From Nilaparvata lugens (taxonomy: Eukaryota > Arthropoda > Insecta > Hemiptera > Delphacidae), in contig NC_052505.1 of NCBI RefSeq assembly GCF_014356525.2, positions 17,182,135 to 17,246,134 of the forward strand: a DNA stretch of 64,000 nt, read 5' to 3'. The position numbers and the translations under genes were made by a program. Positions 9,990 through 21,298 of this stretch are shown piece after piece; position 1 is the first letter of the stretch; every line of letters begins with the position of its first letter. Under the pieces are notes generated by a model. That model worked only from the letters and a program-made list of their open reading frames with translations, was not told the origin of the DNA and ran no database searches.

Positions 9990-12420
9990 GAATATTATTC
10001 ATCTGGTGGCAGAAATTAGGGCGATTACCAGGAGAAGCATGAAATATTATCAGATGCAATGCTTTATTTAAATTTGAATTGAGAGTTATTACATAGATGA
10101 GTTAAGCTTTTCGCTGCACGTCAATGAAAATATGAATCTTCTATGGAATCCAAAAAAATTCAAAATTTATGAATCAAGTTATTGCAAACACTATGAAAAT
10201 TGTAACTGCTACTTAGCTGTACTTGTTATAATAATTGTATTCATGGAAAATTTTCAATTTCAATAACTTATTGTTTTGGTAAACACCCAGTAACAATTTA
10301 TTGTTATTATGTTTCAACTGGCCAATAATTGCTTATAACTTCGTCAGATTTGAAATCTACAGAATAATAGTGAAAAGTGGTTGGAATTTCACAATATTTC
10401 TGAAGCCCTCCAAATCTTGGTGAAAGTGATAGCAACATGAAAATGGAGCAGGAATTGTTGTGAATGAGCATAAATGAACATAGGCTAATGGACATGAATA
10501 GATTAGGAAAAATCAATAATTTTTCCGTGAATGAATTTTCTTGTTATAAACTCACTGGCAAATTCTATAAGCAGAGACAACTGATACAACTTACGCTATC
10601 TTTTATCTATGCTACAACCAAATCAAGAACTTGAAAATGAGAGGTGAAGTATGAGTAAGATTTGTGATTCCCTGAAAAATATAACTTGCAATAGAAATTT
10701 CAAAAAATATCCCGAATTGGACATTGTTCTAGTGCTGTGGGTTGTGCTTAGCTATTCTATTTCATAATATAATAATCAGAAACCTACACTTATCCGTGCA
10801 AAACAGGTGATACCGATTCAGGACCAAATGTGATTTAACATTAAATTTCCGAAAATTTCTTGAATCATACAGTAATATTAAGTTTGAAACCCGGTAGAAT
10901 CCCTGTGAAAGCTCTTCATTACATACCAGCAGGCAAGAGAGACGTTATGAGACCAATGAAAAGGTGGTATCAAAATTAAGCAGTATTATAAAGATAAATT
11001 TAAATTTGCAAAAAGCTATTTCAAAGACCGAAAAGATTTCAAAAACAGGCAGTCATGCCTATACTCTGTGGAAGTCAGAAGAAGAAGATCAGTTCGGGTT
11101 CAAATGTGAATACCAAAATTTTACAAGAAACTGTCAAAACTGTCATGGAATTGATCATTCATGAAATAATAGGTCTAATAGTTGAGTATATACGTTGTAA
11201 AAGTAAAATCTGAGATACGTTCATGTTGTAAATACACATAGGAATAGTCATTTTCGATAAATATCTGTTTTTGTCCCATGACAGGAAGAAAACAGCATAG
11301 CAGCAAGAAGTTTGGACTGTACAGATGGTTGGCCGGAGAGCGGACTGTATTCAAGGCAGAGACGTTTAGCTTCACAAAGACTGCTGCATCTTCCTCTCTT
11401 CCCTTGCTCGGCATAATGAATCGTCCGTATGCGAAGCCATAGTGGAGAGTAATTTGTTAGGGTCTGACACCTCACAGCGAGGCACCGATCCAATAAGGTC
11501 CATCCGGCCGTTTCATGCTATAGTAAACTCGACCTTATAGCCTGGTCCACCCTCCCCCACCCGCCGCAACCACCTGACACCTTTCCATTCCACTAAATCT
11601 CTTTTATTATTATCGGCGTGTTCTTCTCCTCCAGTCCACCCCCTCACCCACCACAATCCCTATCCAATACAATCGGTCCATTCAATATGCCTCTTCCAAA
11701 CACTTTTCATATCTGTCAGAAAAATTATGACCAGCTTTAAGAGAAATCTAATAATATTTTCATCCTACCAACAGGATTCATTTCGTATTTTTTGTGTGGT
11801 TTGAACATAAACCAAATTACCTGAAAGTCCGATCCCAAGCTTTTTTTCAGTAAAATCCTTCAGTCACATATTTTTACAGCTTAGTCATAAAAAATATGAA
11901 AGATGACAGTGACCTTGAAAGTAGTGTCTACCCCACAGGACTACCTGCGCCCAACAATCAAATTCATTCTGAATTCCCCCCACCCCTATATCCCACTTTT
12001 AATGTACCCCACAAAAAACATAATTTGAAATTGTCATCTTTAGACTGAGATATGCGAGAAGGCTATTAGTGGGCTTTTTCCTACCCATATGAGTGATTTA
12101 TTACAGTACTAATAGAGAAATATTATGGTCAAGGGTGTCAGATGTCCTCAAGGACGATTATGCATTCCCTCAGAAATATGGGAGGTTTTCCATGGGCACA
12201 TAATAAACTGAAACGTGAATTTAGTAGACTTATAGTGAAAATATCACAACAAACCACTTGGTTCTCAAACATAAAAATGTACTTTCTGGAGTTTAATTTA
12301 TTAAATATATCGCATAAAATCATAATGAATAGTCTAATTATTATAGGAACTTGTTAATTATTCAAGTAGCCCTTTCAAATACTGAATTGGAAAATTAATA
12401 GTCATGTTGAAACCAGTTCA
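9990..12420. other. AT-rich non-coding DNA
   Basis: No supported gene. GC rises at 11,440-11,660 (CCGGCCG, CCCCCACCCGCCGC), but no gene structure goes with it. An AAGTAGCCCT fragment occurs near 12,364. Confidence 0.5.
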
Positions 12421-12423
12421 TTG

Positions 12424-12443
12424 TTTATTTATTTATTTATTTA
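12424..12443. repeat. (TTTA)n microsatellite
   Basis: Five uninterrupted TTTA units. Confidence 0.9.
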
Positions 12444-12949
12444 ATCATATGCAAATACAATCCAGATAAAAACAACAGGCATTTACCCAAAACTGCTTAA
12501 AACCTTAATCTGGAATACACAGTCTAAAGGTAACTTGATAGCTTAATTCGCACACAATATGTTGAGTCCAAAAAATGTATCTACTACAATTTTGAATTTA
12601 TCAGATTGATCAATTTCCAAACAAAACTCTTCCTTCACAAATTGCAAAAAATATTTAAAATTTCACGCAAATCCACAATTATACTCATGTAAACATCAAA
12701 ACATATTAGTTTAGTATAGAGTATTATATTTTATCGTAGAAATATTAAGTCTGAAGACAATCAACTCATGGACAAAATCTAGAGTAAATAAAGCAGAATG
12801 TTTCACATTTTTCAACGTCCAAAGATGACACAGACATTCTCCCATTTGGGGACATGAAGAAAAACAACTAAATTTATAGTAAATAAAGCAGCATTTTCCA
12901 CGTTCTCAACTTTCGAAGCTCCATTTATATTGTTTGAAGACATGAAGAG

Positions 12950-13285
12950 CTAGCGACCTTCCCATTCAGTTCTGATATTTTGTGAAACGCTAGAACGTGT
13001 CATTCCGTACTTTTGGAACAAGAGAGCAGTTCGATTTGAAAGCCAACAGGTGTCACACAGGTATAGAGACGAACGTGTCCCCTCAACTAGCCACTCGGGA
13101 TTAGGAGGGTTGAAGTGTATGCGAAACGTGCCTGCAGCTCTGTTTCCAGAGGTGAGTTTATTCAGTTCGGAGCACATGTGTGACCTACACATTCTGCACA
13201 AATTCACCTTTGTCGGGTGATTCAAACTCCCAGCTTTCACTGGTCGACCAGATGTTGTAGTTTTCCAAGAATGGAAAAGGTGTTA
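12950..13285 (-). CDS. Cys-rich exon-like frame, unknown protein
   Basis: The minus-strand frame runs from just after a TAA near 13,285 to a TAG at 12,950 without an ATG at its start, so it would be a 3' exon or fragment. It contains two Cys pairs about 45 residues apart, CRMC followed by HMC, and LCDTC, separated by a segment reading GTFRIHFNPPNPEWLVEG. This spacing could form a zinc-binding fold. Composition is protein-like, with Trp, Cys, Pro and Arg well represented. A second open minus frame overlaps its 5' part (13,185-13,472), ends in ESPDKGEFVQNV and is also protein-like (RLLLRVPLTPFPFLENYNIW). The two could be one coding region broken by a single frameshift. I do not recognise the family. 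Confidence 0.3.
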
Positions 13286-13472
13286 ACGGTACTCGCAATA
13301 GAAGCCTACGATTCCTTACCGGGCGTGCTCGTTCTATACCTTCCTTGGACTCATTCAAATTCAAACAGTCTTCATTTGAATAATCTACTGTTTCGATATA
13401 CAACAACCGAAGATGTGGGCCAAAAGCAATATTTGGTTTGCAGAGGCTGTGTGTTTGGAAAATGTGTGGGTT
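13185..13472 (-). CDS. Overlapping exon-like frame, possibly the 5' part of the same broken gene
   Basis: Open for about 95 codons from after a TGA near 13,478 to a TAG at 13,185. It overlaps the Cys-rich frame by about 100 bases in another phase. Inside it the sequence GACAAAG|GTGAAT could act as a splice donor, which would end this exon before the stop. A frameshift, a splice junction or chance are all possible. No start codon is defined. Confidence 0.2.
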   Translation of the reverse strand, partial: NPHIFQTHSLCKPNIAFGPHLRLLYIETVDYSNEDCLNLNESKEGIERARPVRNRRLLLRVPLTPFPFLENYNIWSTSESWEFESPDKGEFVQNV

Positions 13473-13569
13473 TCAAGAGTGTACCGAACAATGGACTCTA
13501 TAGTTGTAAAACGATTCATGTTTCACGCTCTTTATTATATTGTCTTGAGACTGTAGTTCAATAAGTAGT

Positions 13570-14347
13570 GTGGAGCCTTACGATAGTTTAATAAACGCTA
13601 CTTTTCATCTCTATTGATATTTAAATTAGATCATATTAAGTAACTCCCACCACTTTGTTTTGAAGATTTCAATAGATGTCACAAGATATAAGACGTCATA
13701 TCGATGTCACAAGAAAATGCTTGCAGCTCATGCATTGAATATAAAACATATATTAGCATATTTAAAGCATAGTATATTTTTAAATGAAACTGGCTTGTTC
13801 AGTATATCGGCAGAACTGATTTTCTAAGAAAAGCACATTTTTTTAAAGAAAAGCAATACTGTGCTCTTCTAAAAATATTACGGAAGTACAGTAATAGTTT
13901 ATAGTAATAAGTGTCAAGGAAACATTGGAAGAGGGAAATAACTAATGTAATTAACTTGATAAAATATTATGATTGGATCACATTGAGATAAAGTTATATC
14001 ACAATGAAACTTCAAAGTTGATACATTTTTTGTATTCATTAAAGATAAAAAAACTTCTTTTCAATTCTACCAAAATATTTCAATAAATAAAATTCAATAC
14101 AAATTAACTAAATAAAAAAATCAAACCTTATAATCTATGAATTACGACATAGCAGTCTGTTTTCAGTTCTGATATCAAATCAGACTTGAAAGTAATCATT
14201 AGCAACAAGCAGTTCGTAATAGAAAGATTCTATTGAAAAGTATGTATTACTTAGTATATAATTAGTATATTATTATAATATAATTCCTGTATGTGCCTGA
14301 ACCTAAAACCTGACTAGACACATTCAATGTCATGACCATATTTCGAG
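13570..14347. other. AT-rich non-coding DNA
   Basis: No feature seen. Confidence 0.5.
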
Positions 14348-14500
14348 TACTTGGGCGTGACTACTGTAGTAGGCTATTGGCCAATGACAGCAGATCTCAA
14401 CCTTCATACGTCTACAGCTAATAGCCAATCGTAGGGCTTCATGTTCACCCACACTATATTATAATCTGCTCCTTACAGTTTACTTGGGAATTTGCGATTA

Positions 14501-14970
14501 AAGGTTCGAACCCACTAGAACGTATCATACCATGACCGTGCCCGTACCGACACATGCAAAAAAATATTCTTTGCATCATTTGATATGTAATACACCCATT
14601 AGACCGTTCCGTCACCGGCCAAGCACGGACCGTGCCATGCACGTCCAGGTCAACATTTGTCGGCCAGTATATTTTGTCTGTGACGGAACGCTCCTTGCAT
14701 GGCACGTGACGCCTGCAAACCCCGTTGTAACCGCGTATGCACCGCGTTGGTAACCAGTTCACCGCTACATTCTCTTGCTAACTGACGCGTTCCCAACAAC
14801 TTCTGACCGGGCATCATACGCGTATCATACGCGTACCATACGCGTACCATACGCGTAATGTACTGGCATAGAACGCTGTTGATCCGTTGTAGTGGGCATA
14901 GTTGTTATTTTACGTGCCTGGCATGGTCTGACACGGTCCGTGTCTGGTACGTTCTAGTGGGTTCGAACCT
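14501..14970. mobile_element. GC-rich inverted-repeat MITE nested in the fold-back
   Basis: The termini AAGGTTCGAACCCACTAGAA and their complement form arms of about 28 bp. The interior is clearly GC-richer than the surroundings, with further internal complementarity (GCATGGCACG, GTCACGG, GTCGGTACGGGCACGG types). A short tandem repeat lies near its right half. The TTCGAACCC word resembles a tRNA T-arm but belongs to the terminal repeat. Confidence 0.75.
14813..14857. repeat. Four tandem copies of an 11-bp unit (CATACGCGTAC)
   Basis: CATACGCGTA occurs four times in register, each containing the palindrome ACGCGT. It lies inside the GC-rich nested MITE. Confidence 0.9.
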
Positions 14971-15235
14971 TAATAATGGTGCAAAAACCAAAACTTGTAT
15001 TTTTTCTTTAGGGCTACTTTTGAATATAAATGAAAATAGAAATCTGAGTACCCTTTTTAGAATTATTTAGTCAGGACATGTTTCTATATTTGTCTTGACT
15101 TGATAATGGCATTATATAGCCGAAACATGTCGTGACTGAATAATTCTAAAAAGGGTATTCATATTTCAATTTTTTCTTATATATTCAAAAGTAGCCCTAA
15201 AGAAAAAATACAAGTTTTGGTTTTTGCACCATTAT
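14971..15235. mobile_element. Fold-back element related to the hammerhead-like family
   Basis: Terminal arms TAATAATGGTGCAAAAACC continue through AGGGCTACTTTTGAATATA, then a short unpaired stretch, then a second paired block AGTACCCTTTTTAGAATTA. Together nearly the whole element can form one hairpin with arms of about 110 bp. The loop holds TTGATAATGGC (15,100 on) and GCCGAAACATGTC (15,119 on), a degenerate hammerhead-like core. The end words AGGGCTACTTTT and AGTACCCTTT are those of the 6.2- and 29.0-kb elements. Confidence 0.75.
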
Positions 15236-15380
15236 TAATCGCAAATTCCCAAGTAAACTGTAAGGAGCAGATTATAATATAGTGTGGGTGAACGTGAAGC
15301 CCTACGATTGGCTATTAGCTGTAGACGTATGAAGGTTGAGATCTGCTGTCATTGGCCAATAGCCTAGTCACGCCCAAGTA

Positions 15381-16250
15381 CCAAAACTTATGTCTAAGAT
15401 TGTTCTAATAAATTATATCAAGTCGTTTTTATTCAATATGGAAACCACCATAATACCACAAACCCTACACAGAAACTACCAAAATATCACTTTCAAAACA
15501 ACACAGAGAGTGAATTACGCTCTAACAGACTTCCTGTTCACAATCAATCCGTTGTGAGTGTTTCATGAATTGTGAGCAACAACTGATGATCATTGACTGT
15601 GGGCCGACAAGCACCCATTGTTTCGGTGTGGCACATTCACTCTCCGAGAGTGACAATTATACAAATTTAGTCGGTGGGCGGTTAATTAAGATTAAGGTTG
15701 GTGCGTCCGAATTCTGTATTACGCGCCGGTTAATTAGGTGAGCAAGCGTCGTTAAAGGGATAACAATCAGTTAGATCGCCGGCTAATAACAATGCTTTGT
15801 TTTATTGCCTATAATGGCTCTTCTTCTTGTCTGTTCTCTCTTTCTAACCGCTGTTGCGTGATGCTCGTTTTGTTCGGCGGCAAAATGAGAGAGTACAGCA
15901 AAGAGAGAGTGGAGAGAGAGTGGGATTGAGAGGGAGAGAGAGTGAGTGAGTGAGTACAGAACCCTCTCTTTGAGCCGCCACTGTCAGAGACTCCAACACG
16001 CTCCCCTCAGGAGATGGGAGACTTCCACCGCGCATGTGATTGACCGCTGAACGCGCCATCACGCTACTTAAGAACGCTCTTAGATCATCCATGAAAAAGA
16101 AACAACCAACACCTGAGAGAGACCTAATCGGCTGTCCAGAAAAATGACAACTGGTAAGAAAGATGACTATTAATAATTTATTTTTTCCTCTCCAACTTAC
16201 TACAAAACCTTCATCTTCCCACTCACACAATCATCTCTCCAATAATATCA
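15381..16250. other. Partly GC-richer non-coding DNA with GA-rich simple sequence
   Basis: 15,640-16,100 is GC-richer than its surroundings and includes AGAGAGAG and (GAGT)n runs at 15,900-15,955. No convincing exon is seen. A minus-strand frame across it is compositionally repetitive (Leu/Ser-rich from the GA tract). Confidence 0.4.
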
Positions 16251-16253
16251 AGC

Positions 16254-16302
16254 CCTTCAACCATATATATACTTATTTATACCATATATATGGTTGAAGA
16301 TC
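16254..16302. repeat. Short hairpin
   Basis: CTTCAACCATATATATA and TATATATGGTTGAAG are reverse complements around a loop of about a dozen bases. Its right arm contains the ATG that begins an apparent short open frame. Confidence 0.85.
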
Positions 16303-16871
16303 AAGCCGAGCTACTAACTCAAGGTAAGGTGCGAAGAACGAGCAGCCCAACTGCTGAGTTCGACATCTCAGTCCAGCATAATTTTATCATCTACCTTCTT
16401 CCTCAGATTCCTTTTAAAAATAATCTCTCTTCCTCCTCAGCCTCTCTTCAAAAATCATCTCCGGCCATGTTCAGAAACACAGGTAGCCTTTTCACTGTCT
16501 GAATTATTATCATGAGAGCTCCTCCATTGGAGTGCTCTTCAACATGCAAACTGAGGAGAGGCTGTGGATATGCCCCGGGCCAAACCCGGCCTTGACTAGT
16601 AATTACTACCTAACATATGAAAATCTCCGTCGAACCCATAGTTACATCCTGGGATGGGAGATGTGAGGTTGAGGTTTATTCAAATTTCGCATGAAATTTA
16701 TTTTGATGTGATGTTTCGATAAGTAGTGTAGCGTGTAGCGGTGTAACGAAATACTATTAAGAATTTCACCGTGAAGTTACATGAACCTAGAGCCAGAGGA
16801 ATTACAATGTGCAAATTCAAACTTTTTAACAAATTATTTCTTCTCAGATTCTTTGGTATTCTCAACTACTA
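16303..16871. other. No feature supported
   Basis: Mixed composition with no recognisable coding or repeat structure. Confidence 0.45.
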
Positions 16872-17086
16872 TAGTGAGGTCCACGTTATAATGACAGAAT
16901 TTGATCAACTTCAGTTTTGCTATCCTTGTCTATCATTCGACAAAGCCGGTGGTACTATCCTTTTCTAGGTCCACAACGATGACAATTATGTTTTTGACGG
17001 TGTAGAAATATAATTAATTAATGCAGAAAATTGGCATCGCTATTCTTCTATCTTTATCCACTGCCATTATAACGTGGACCAAACTA
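16872..17086. mobile_element. 215-bp MITE with TA target duplication
   Basis: The left end TAGTGAGGTCCACGTTATAA and the right end complement (TTATAACGTGGACC...CTA) are terminal inverted repeats, each flanked by TA. The same ends bracket 34,815-35,551. A TA duplication fits a Tc1/mariner-type source, which is inference. Non-coding. Confidence 0.8.
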
Positions 17087-17514
17087 TACCATCAACGAAT
17101 GAATTATTTTTCATGTGCCAGAAATAGATTACAGCAATATGACTAAATTAAGATTAAAATTCACAATATGAACAGAGTTATTGTGGAATTTCCCTATATT
17201 TCCAAGTTGTAGTAGGCATTGAAGCTCAGTCAAATTTGACTTGAAACTGAACAAATCAATGTAGATTCGATTCGAGTGGAATAAATAAAGAATATTTGAT
17301 GGTCCACCGGGAGTACACCGCTGTAACACTGATATTGTTGTTCTATAAAAGCTGTATTGATAGAGTACTATAATTATTAAGGTGAAATGAAAACGATATT
17401 GTCAGTTCCACTTCAACGACATGCAGTCAAGTGAATCTAAGTGAATATACAATTTCGACGCAACGGATGCATCGAAAGTTATCCAAGCAGTAAAAAAACA
17501 AACTTGTTAAATAA

Positions 17515-17603
17515 AATCATAGAGAAACAATAGTATAAGAAACTTATGCTATAGAAACAATAGCTTAACTTATGCTAATAACAGTTCTGTTTCTCTATGA
17601 TAA
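17515..17603. repeat. Small inverted repeat, MITE-like
   Basis: ATCATAGAGAAACA on the left and TGTTTCTCTATGAT on the right flank about 60 bases of AT-rich DNA. Confidence 0.65.
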
Positions 17604-18605
17604 AATGAAGACAATGAATCTTCTTTAAAATAAGTGTAGCTCTTCTTTAGAATAAGTGTTCTTTACTCCGAGGTAATATTATCTATGATTTGTTCTTTGT
17701 ATCTAAATAAATAATACATTCTGACGTTCTTTCGACCTTTACTACAAGGATGATTTTTGGGAATGGGGCGTTACTACAGAAAGTTGGGTTATTTAGAGAG
17801 GGTGCGTCCTTGTGCCTTGTTGGGGGGGGGGGTTGCACCCATAAAATGAAGGAATCTAATCTAATCCGACGTAAAGACAAGTTTGATTACATAGGATTCA
17901 GATAAACTCTTTAACCTTTTACAAGGGCGCAAAGAACAAAAGTAATTCTAACCAAAGCTATAAAAATATGAAAAAACCTATCAGACCTCAGTAATATAAC
18001 AATAAAACAATTCATCGACTCTACTTTGTTGCACATCATGAAGCTCCAAAATCTTATATAGGCCTAGGTAAATGAGATTTTTCAAAAATCTATGATTTCT
18101 GTCTTTAGGGTGTACAGAGTTGTTTTAAAGACGAGCTCAAATGCAGAAGTGTTCTGGAATTAATTTGATTATTCCGTTGTTGCTGACAAGGAAGGCACAG
18201 AGAAGGAAAAGAAATTCTTCCTCTTCTGTGGCTTAGGCCAACTATGGACAATACAGCTGGAGAGCTCTGAGTTGTAGGAGAGAGAAGAACTGCTGGCTGC
18301 TGAGCAACAGAGACAGAGCAAGGATCTCGGAGCTCGGAGGTGAGCGTGAAACAGGCGAACTCACCAGTCACCAGTCAAAGCTGACCGGAAACCGGCCTGC
18401 TATCTGCCGGTCATCTCCGCAGTAAATCTCTTCTCCGTTCTCCTCAATCCTTTTTCTTGTTTTATTCATCTCACCTTCTTTCCCGTCTTTTTATTAGTCT
18501 CTCTCTTGTTTCAGAACTCTTTCAAATTAAATCGGTTTTGTACCAACCAAGCCGCGCGCTCTGCTCACCTCTTATCTCGGGCCTTCTGTTTTTCGATCAC
18601 CACAT
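17604..18605. other. Non-coding DNA with a G-run and a GC-richer segment
   Basis: An 11-base G run lies at 17,822-17,832. 18,230-18,430 is GC-richer. CTCGGAG|GTGAGC on the plus strand at about 18,340 fits a splice donor, and an imperfect hairpin GACCGGAAACCGG/CTGCCGGTC follows, but no coding frame accompanies them. Confidence 0.35.
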
Positions 18606-18636
18606 CCCCCCCTTACACCCCCTACACCCCCTCCCC
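18606..18636 (-). other. Potential G-quadruplex motif (minus strand)
   Basis: On the plus strand four C runs of 7, 5, 5 and 4 bases lie at 18,606-612, 18,618-622, 18,627-631 and 18,633-636, with spacers of 5, 4 and 1 bases. The minus strand therefore has four G tracts of at least four with short loops, the standard quadruplex pattern. The plus strand could form an i-motif. Confidence 0.7.
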
Positions 18637-19138
18637 ACAACCAACACACATTTCTTATCTTGAACGTTTGGTTGTCGATGCACAAAATACATTAGTTATT
18701 AACCACAGCTGTATTCTTCTCATTGCCAGTCCTCTGCCTCAATAATATGCACGCCCACATTTTGTTGCCCACTTAGAGCTTCTATTCCAGCTTCGATCTT
18801 CACATTTTAATCGATTTAACATTTCGTTCCGGGATTGGAGCTTGAAATTTGCTTTTTTATTGCTGTAAGCATCGGTAAGGAATTCACGAAACCTATGCTC
18901 TCTCTGGGAACCTCTGGAGAGAATACGAGTACTATGTGTAAAAAAGTTCAAATGCTTTCATTCTCAAAAAATATTCTCTTTGAAGTCGTATCTTTAATGT
19001 ATATCTTTTTAACATTCAACAATACCTACATAGTTAGTGATGTCACAGATTACAATTCTTTGCAAGACAAAGCAACATAATGACCAAAATATTCTCGGAT
19101 GGACTGAAAGCTGACAAATAGCCCTCGTTCTACAACCA

Positions 19139-19636
19139 CCTGTTATGCATATCTTTGAAGTACTACAACAATCATTTGCTCTACTGCTTTGTGAACAGAA
19201 TAAATAATAAAATGAAAGATTGAAGTTCCAAGATTGTGAGCCGATTGCAATGCAAAGATAGAACTTCATTTTAAACCCTTCATTTTTGATTAGAGCAAAG
19301 AATTCACTGTGGAAAATGTTGTAAGGATTATGAAAAAAGAAATAATTGTAATTTAGTAATAGAAGCCTAATCATTATATCAATAAGACCTGTTATGCATA
19401 TCTTTGAAGTACTACAACAATCATTTGCTCTACTGCTTTGTGAACAGAATAAATAATAAAATGAAAGATTGAAGTTCCAAGATTGTGAGCCGATTGCAAT
19501 GTAAAGATGGAACTTCATTTTAAACCCTTCATTTTTGATTAGAGCAAAGAATTCACTGTGGAAAATGTTGTAAGGATTATGAAAAAAGAAATAATTGTAA
19601 TTTAGTAATAGAAGCCTAATCATTATATCAATAAGA
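19139..19636. repeat. 249-bp tandem duplication, two copies
   Basis: CCTGTTATGCATATC starts at 19,139 and again at 19,388. The copies differ at only a few positions. 249 is a multiple of three, so the open minus-strand frame runs through both copies and gives a 204-residue repetitive pseudo-protein rich in Phe, Asn and Tyr. This open frame is a by-product of the duplication. Confidence 0.95.
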
Positions 19637-19829
19637 CCATCAAAGAGATGGCAATAATAACGTGGTCATTACAATAATAGATTCATTCAAGCAATCAATT
19701 AACACTTTATATCTATTGTGAGTTGGTACAGGTAAATATGCCTAATTCTTGAAGGCGTGAAGAAGAAAATCAAAATATGGTAATTATGGAAATGAAAACA
19801 AAATGTCAGCAACTTGAAACTTTTCATGA

Positions 19830-20069
19830 AGTCATGACTGTGACCTAAGTTGCCACATTTGATATTCTTCTTCCAATGCAAGTAAAATTATTTATCTTTC
19901 AATTCAATGAAAAATTTGAAACTACAGGATTATTAATCATTTTATCATTTACAGTCATGACTGTGACCTAAGTTACCACACTTGATATTCTTCTTCCAAT
20001 GCAATTAAAATTATTTATCTTTCGATTCAATGAAAAATTTGAAACCAGAGGATTATTAATCATTTTATC
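19830..20069. repeat. 123-bp tandem duplication, two copies
   Basis: AGTCATGACTGTGACCTAAG starts at 19,830 and 19,953. The copies differ at roughly ten positions, so this is older than the neighbouring 249-bp duplication. Confidence 0.9.
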
Positions 20070-21298
20070 CTGTCAAACCTGCTGGATTGAACGAAGTGAA
20101 AAATCGTATGATGGAATATTCGTAAGTTAGAACAGAAGAGAATAAATTGACGATGAAAGTAAATTCTAGGTAGAATATCAGATAAACAATTCAATTAAGG
20201 ATTAAGGAACTGAGAGAAAACTATTTAATCAGAAAAAACAGAATGCGGCATTTCCAATTACCATAACTTCTTCTCAGGAAATAGGGAAATTTAAGTGTCC
20301 ATTCACCAGCAGATATCAACTAACAGCTCATTGATTGAAGTCTGAACGGACGATTAAATTGAGATTTAAATTTGTCAACACACTGAAAAACCAGGACCAA
20401 AAAGTTGTGGAACCACTTGAGTTGGAAATTGTGATAAGACTTTGTATGAAGAGTTGAATATCAACGAGTCTATTGGCTTATTTGTGGCTACAAAACGGAT
20501 TGATTTTTCGCTCTGTTGTAGATTGATGTTTTCTCAGTTTGAAAAGTTTCTAGATAAAATCCAATAATTAAGATCAGTATTGAGACTTAATTGAGACATT
20601 AATAGACCGCAGGTTATTATTGAGTTCTTAGGAAGAGTGATGCCGAAAAGAAGCCATAATTCGGAAGCAGTTCTTTCTCAAGTTAACTGGCAACGACAAG
20701 CTCTTATCTACGTCGGCAGAAGGATTTGCATCGGCTCTCTAATGGATTTTGGATGTAGCAATAAATAAATAAATAAATGCTTGACCAACTCTCTGGCGGC
20801 ACAAGCCACTTGCAATTCATTAGCAGATACAGTATTCTAAAATTGAAAGGATTCCGTTGGATGCACATATATGACGTCACTACATTCTCGAGTAAGTTGT
20901 TCGTCCGGTTACAAGACTCTTTATCAGACATTTCTCCAAACTGCAGTAATCGGTTTCATTCATGCATGCATTTCAGATTTCACTCATAATATATTTACAA
21001 ATACGAGTAGTCTCACACTTAATGCGTATAAATATGATGATAATGAAGAACCTTGTCTTCTTCTTCCTCAATCATTCCAATAATTGTATTTCTCTTGAAG
21101 GAATCAATCGATCAATCTTGTACGATAATTATATATATATCTCCTACGGCTACAGGAATATTGTTAATTTTCTTTTTCTTGTTCTTTGAGCTTAACATCG
21201 TTCATGGAGTAGAATATTCTACTTCGAATGATAATATTTCCTTACCTACTTTGAATTTACGCCTTTTCGATCGAAAATTGTGTACCTCAAACATTAGA
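20070..21298. other. AT-rich non-coding DNA
   Basis: Contains a short (ATAA)n run at about 20,759-20,778. No supported gene. Confidence 0.5.

Larger units (their letters stand above)
14348..15380. mobile_element. Large nested fold-back, outer inverted repeat
   Basis: The outer arms start TACTTGGGCGTGACTA at 14,348 and end with its complement at 15,380. Each arm is about 150 bp (14,348-14,500 and 15,236-15,380), near-perfect except for a short gap near the outer end. Related arms occur at 3.7-4.1 kb. Everything between the arms is accounted for by two further inverted-repeat elements placed end to end (14,501-14,970 and 14,971-15,235). No transposase is present. Confidence 0.85.

Noticed and set aside
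14454..14850. Several open frames and a tRNA T-arm-like GGTTCGAACC
   Set aside because: They lie in the GC-rich nested MITE. The T-arm-like word is its terminal repeat and no cloverleaf can be formed.
15844..16230. 128-codon minus-strand open frame
   Set aside because: Its Leu/Ser-rich C-terminal half comes from a GA-rich simple repeat, with no splice-supported start and no recognisable domain.
16290..16325. ATG followed by ACTCAAG|GTAAGG, looking like a first exon
   Set aside because: The ATG is part of an AT-rich hairpin arm and there is no leader or partner exon.
19009..19623. 204-codon minus-strand open frame with an internal repeat
   Set aside because: It is open only because a 249-bp non-coding unit (a multiple of three) is duplicated. 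Composition is AT-noise and no domain is seen.
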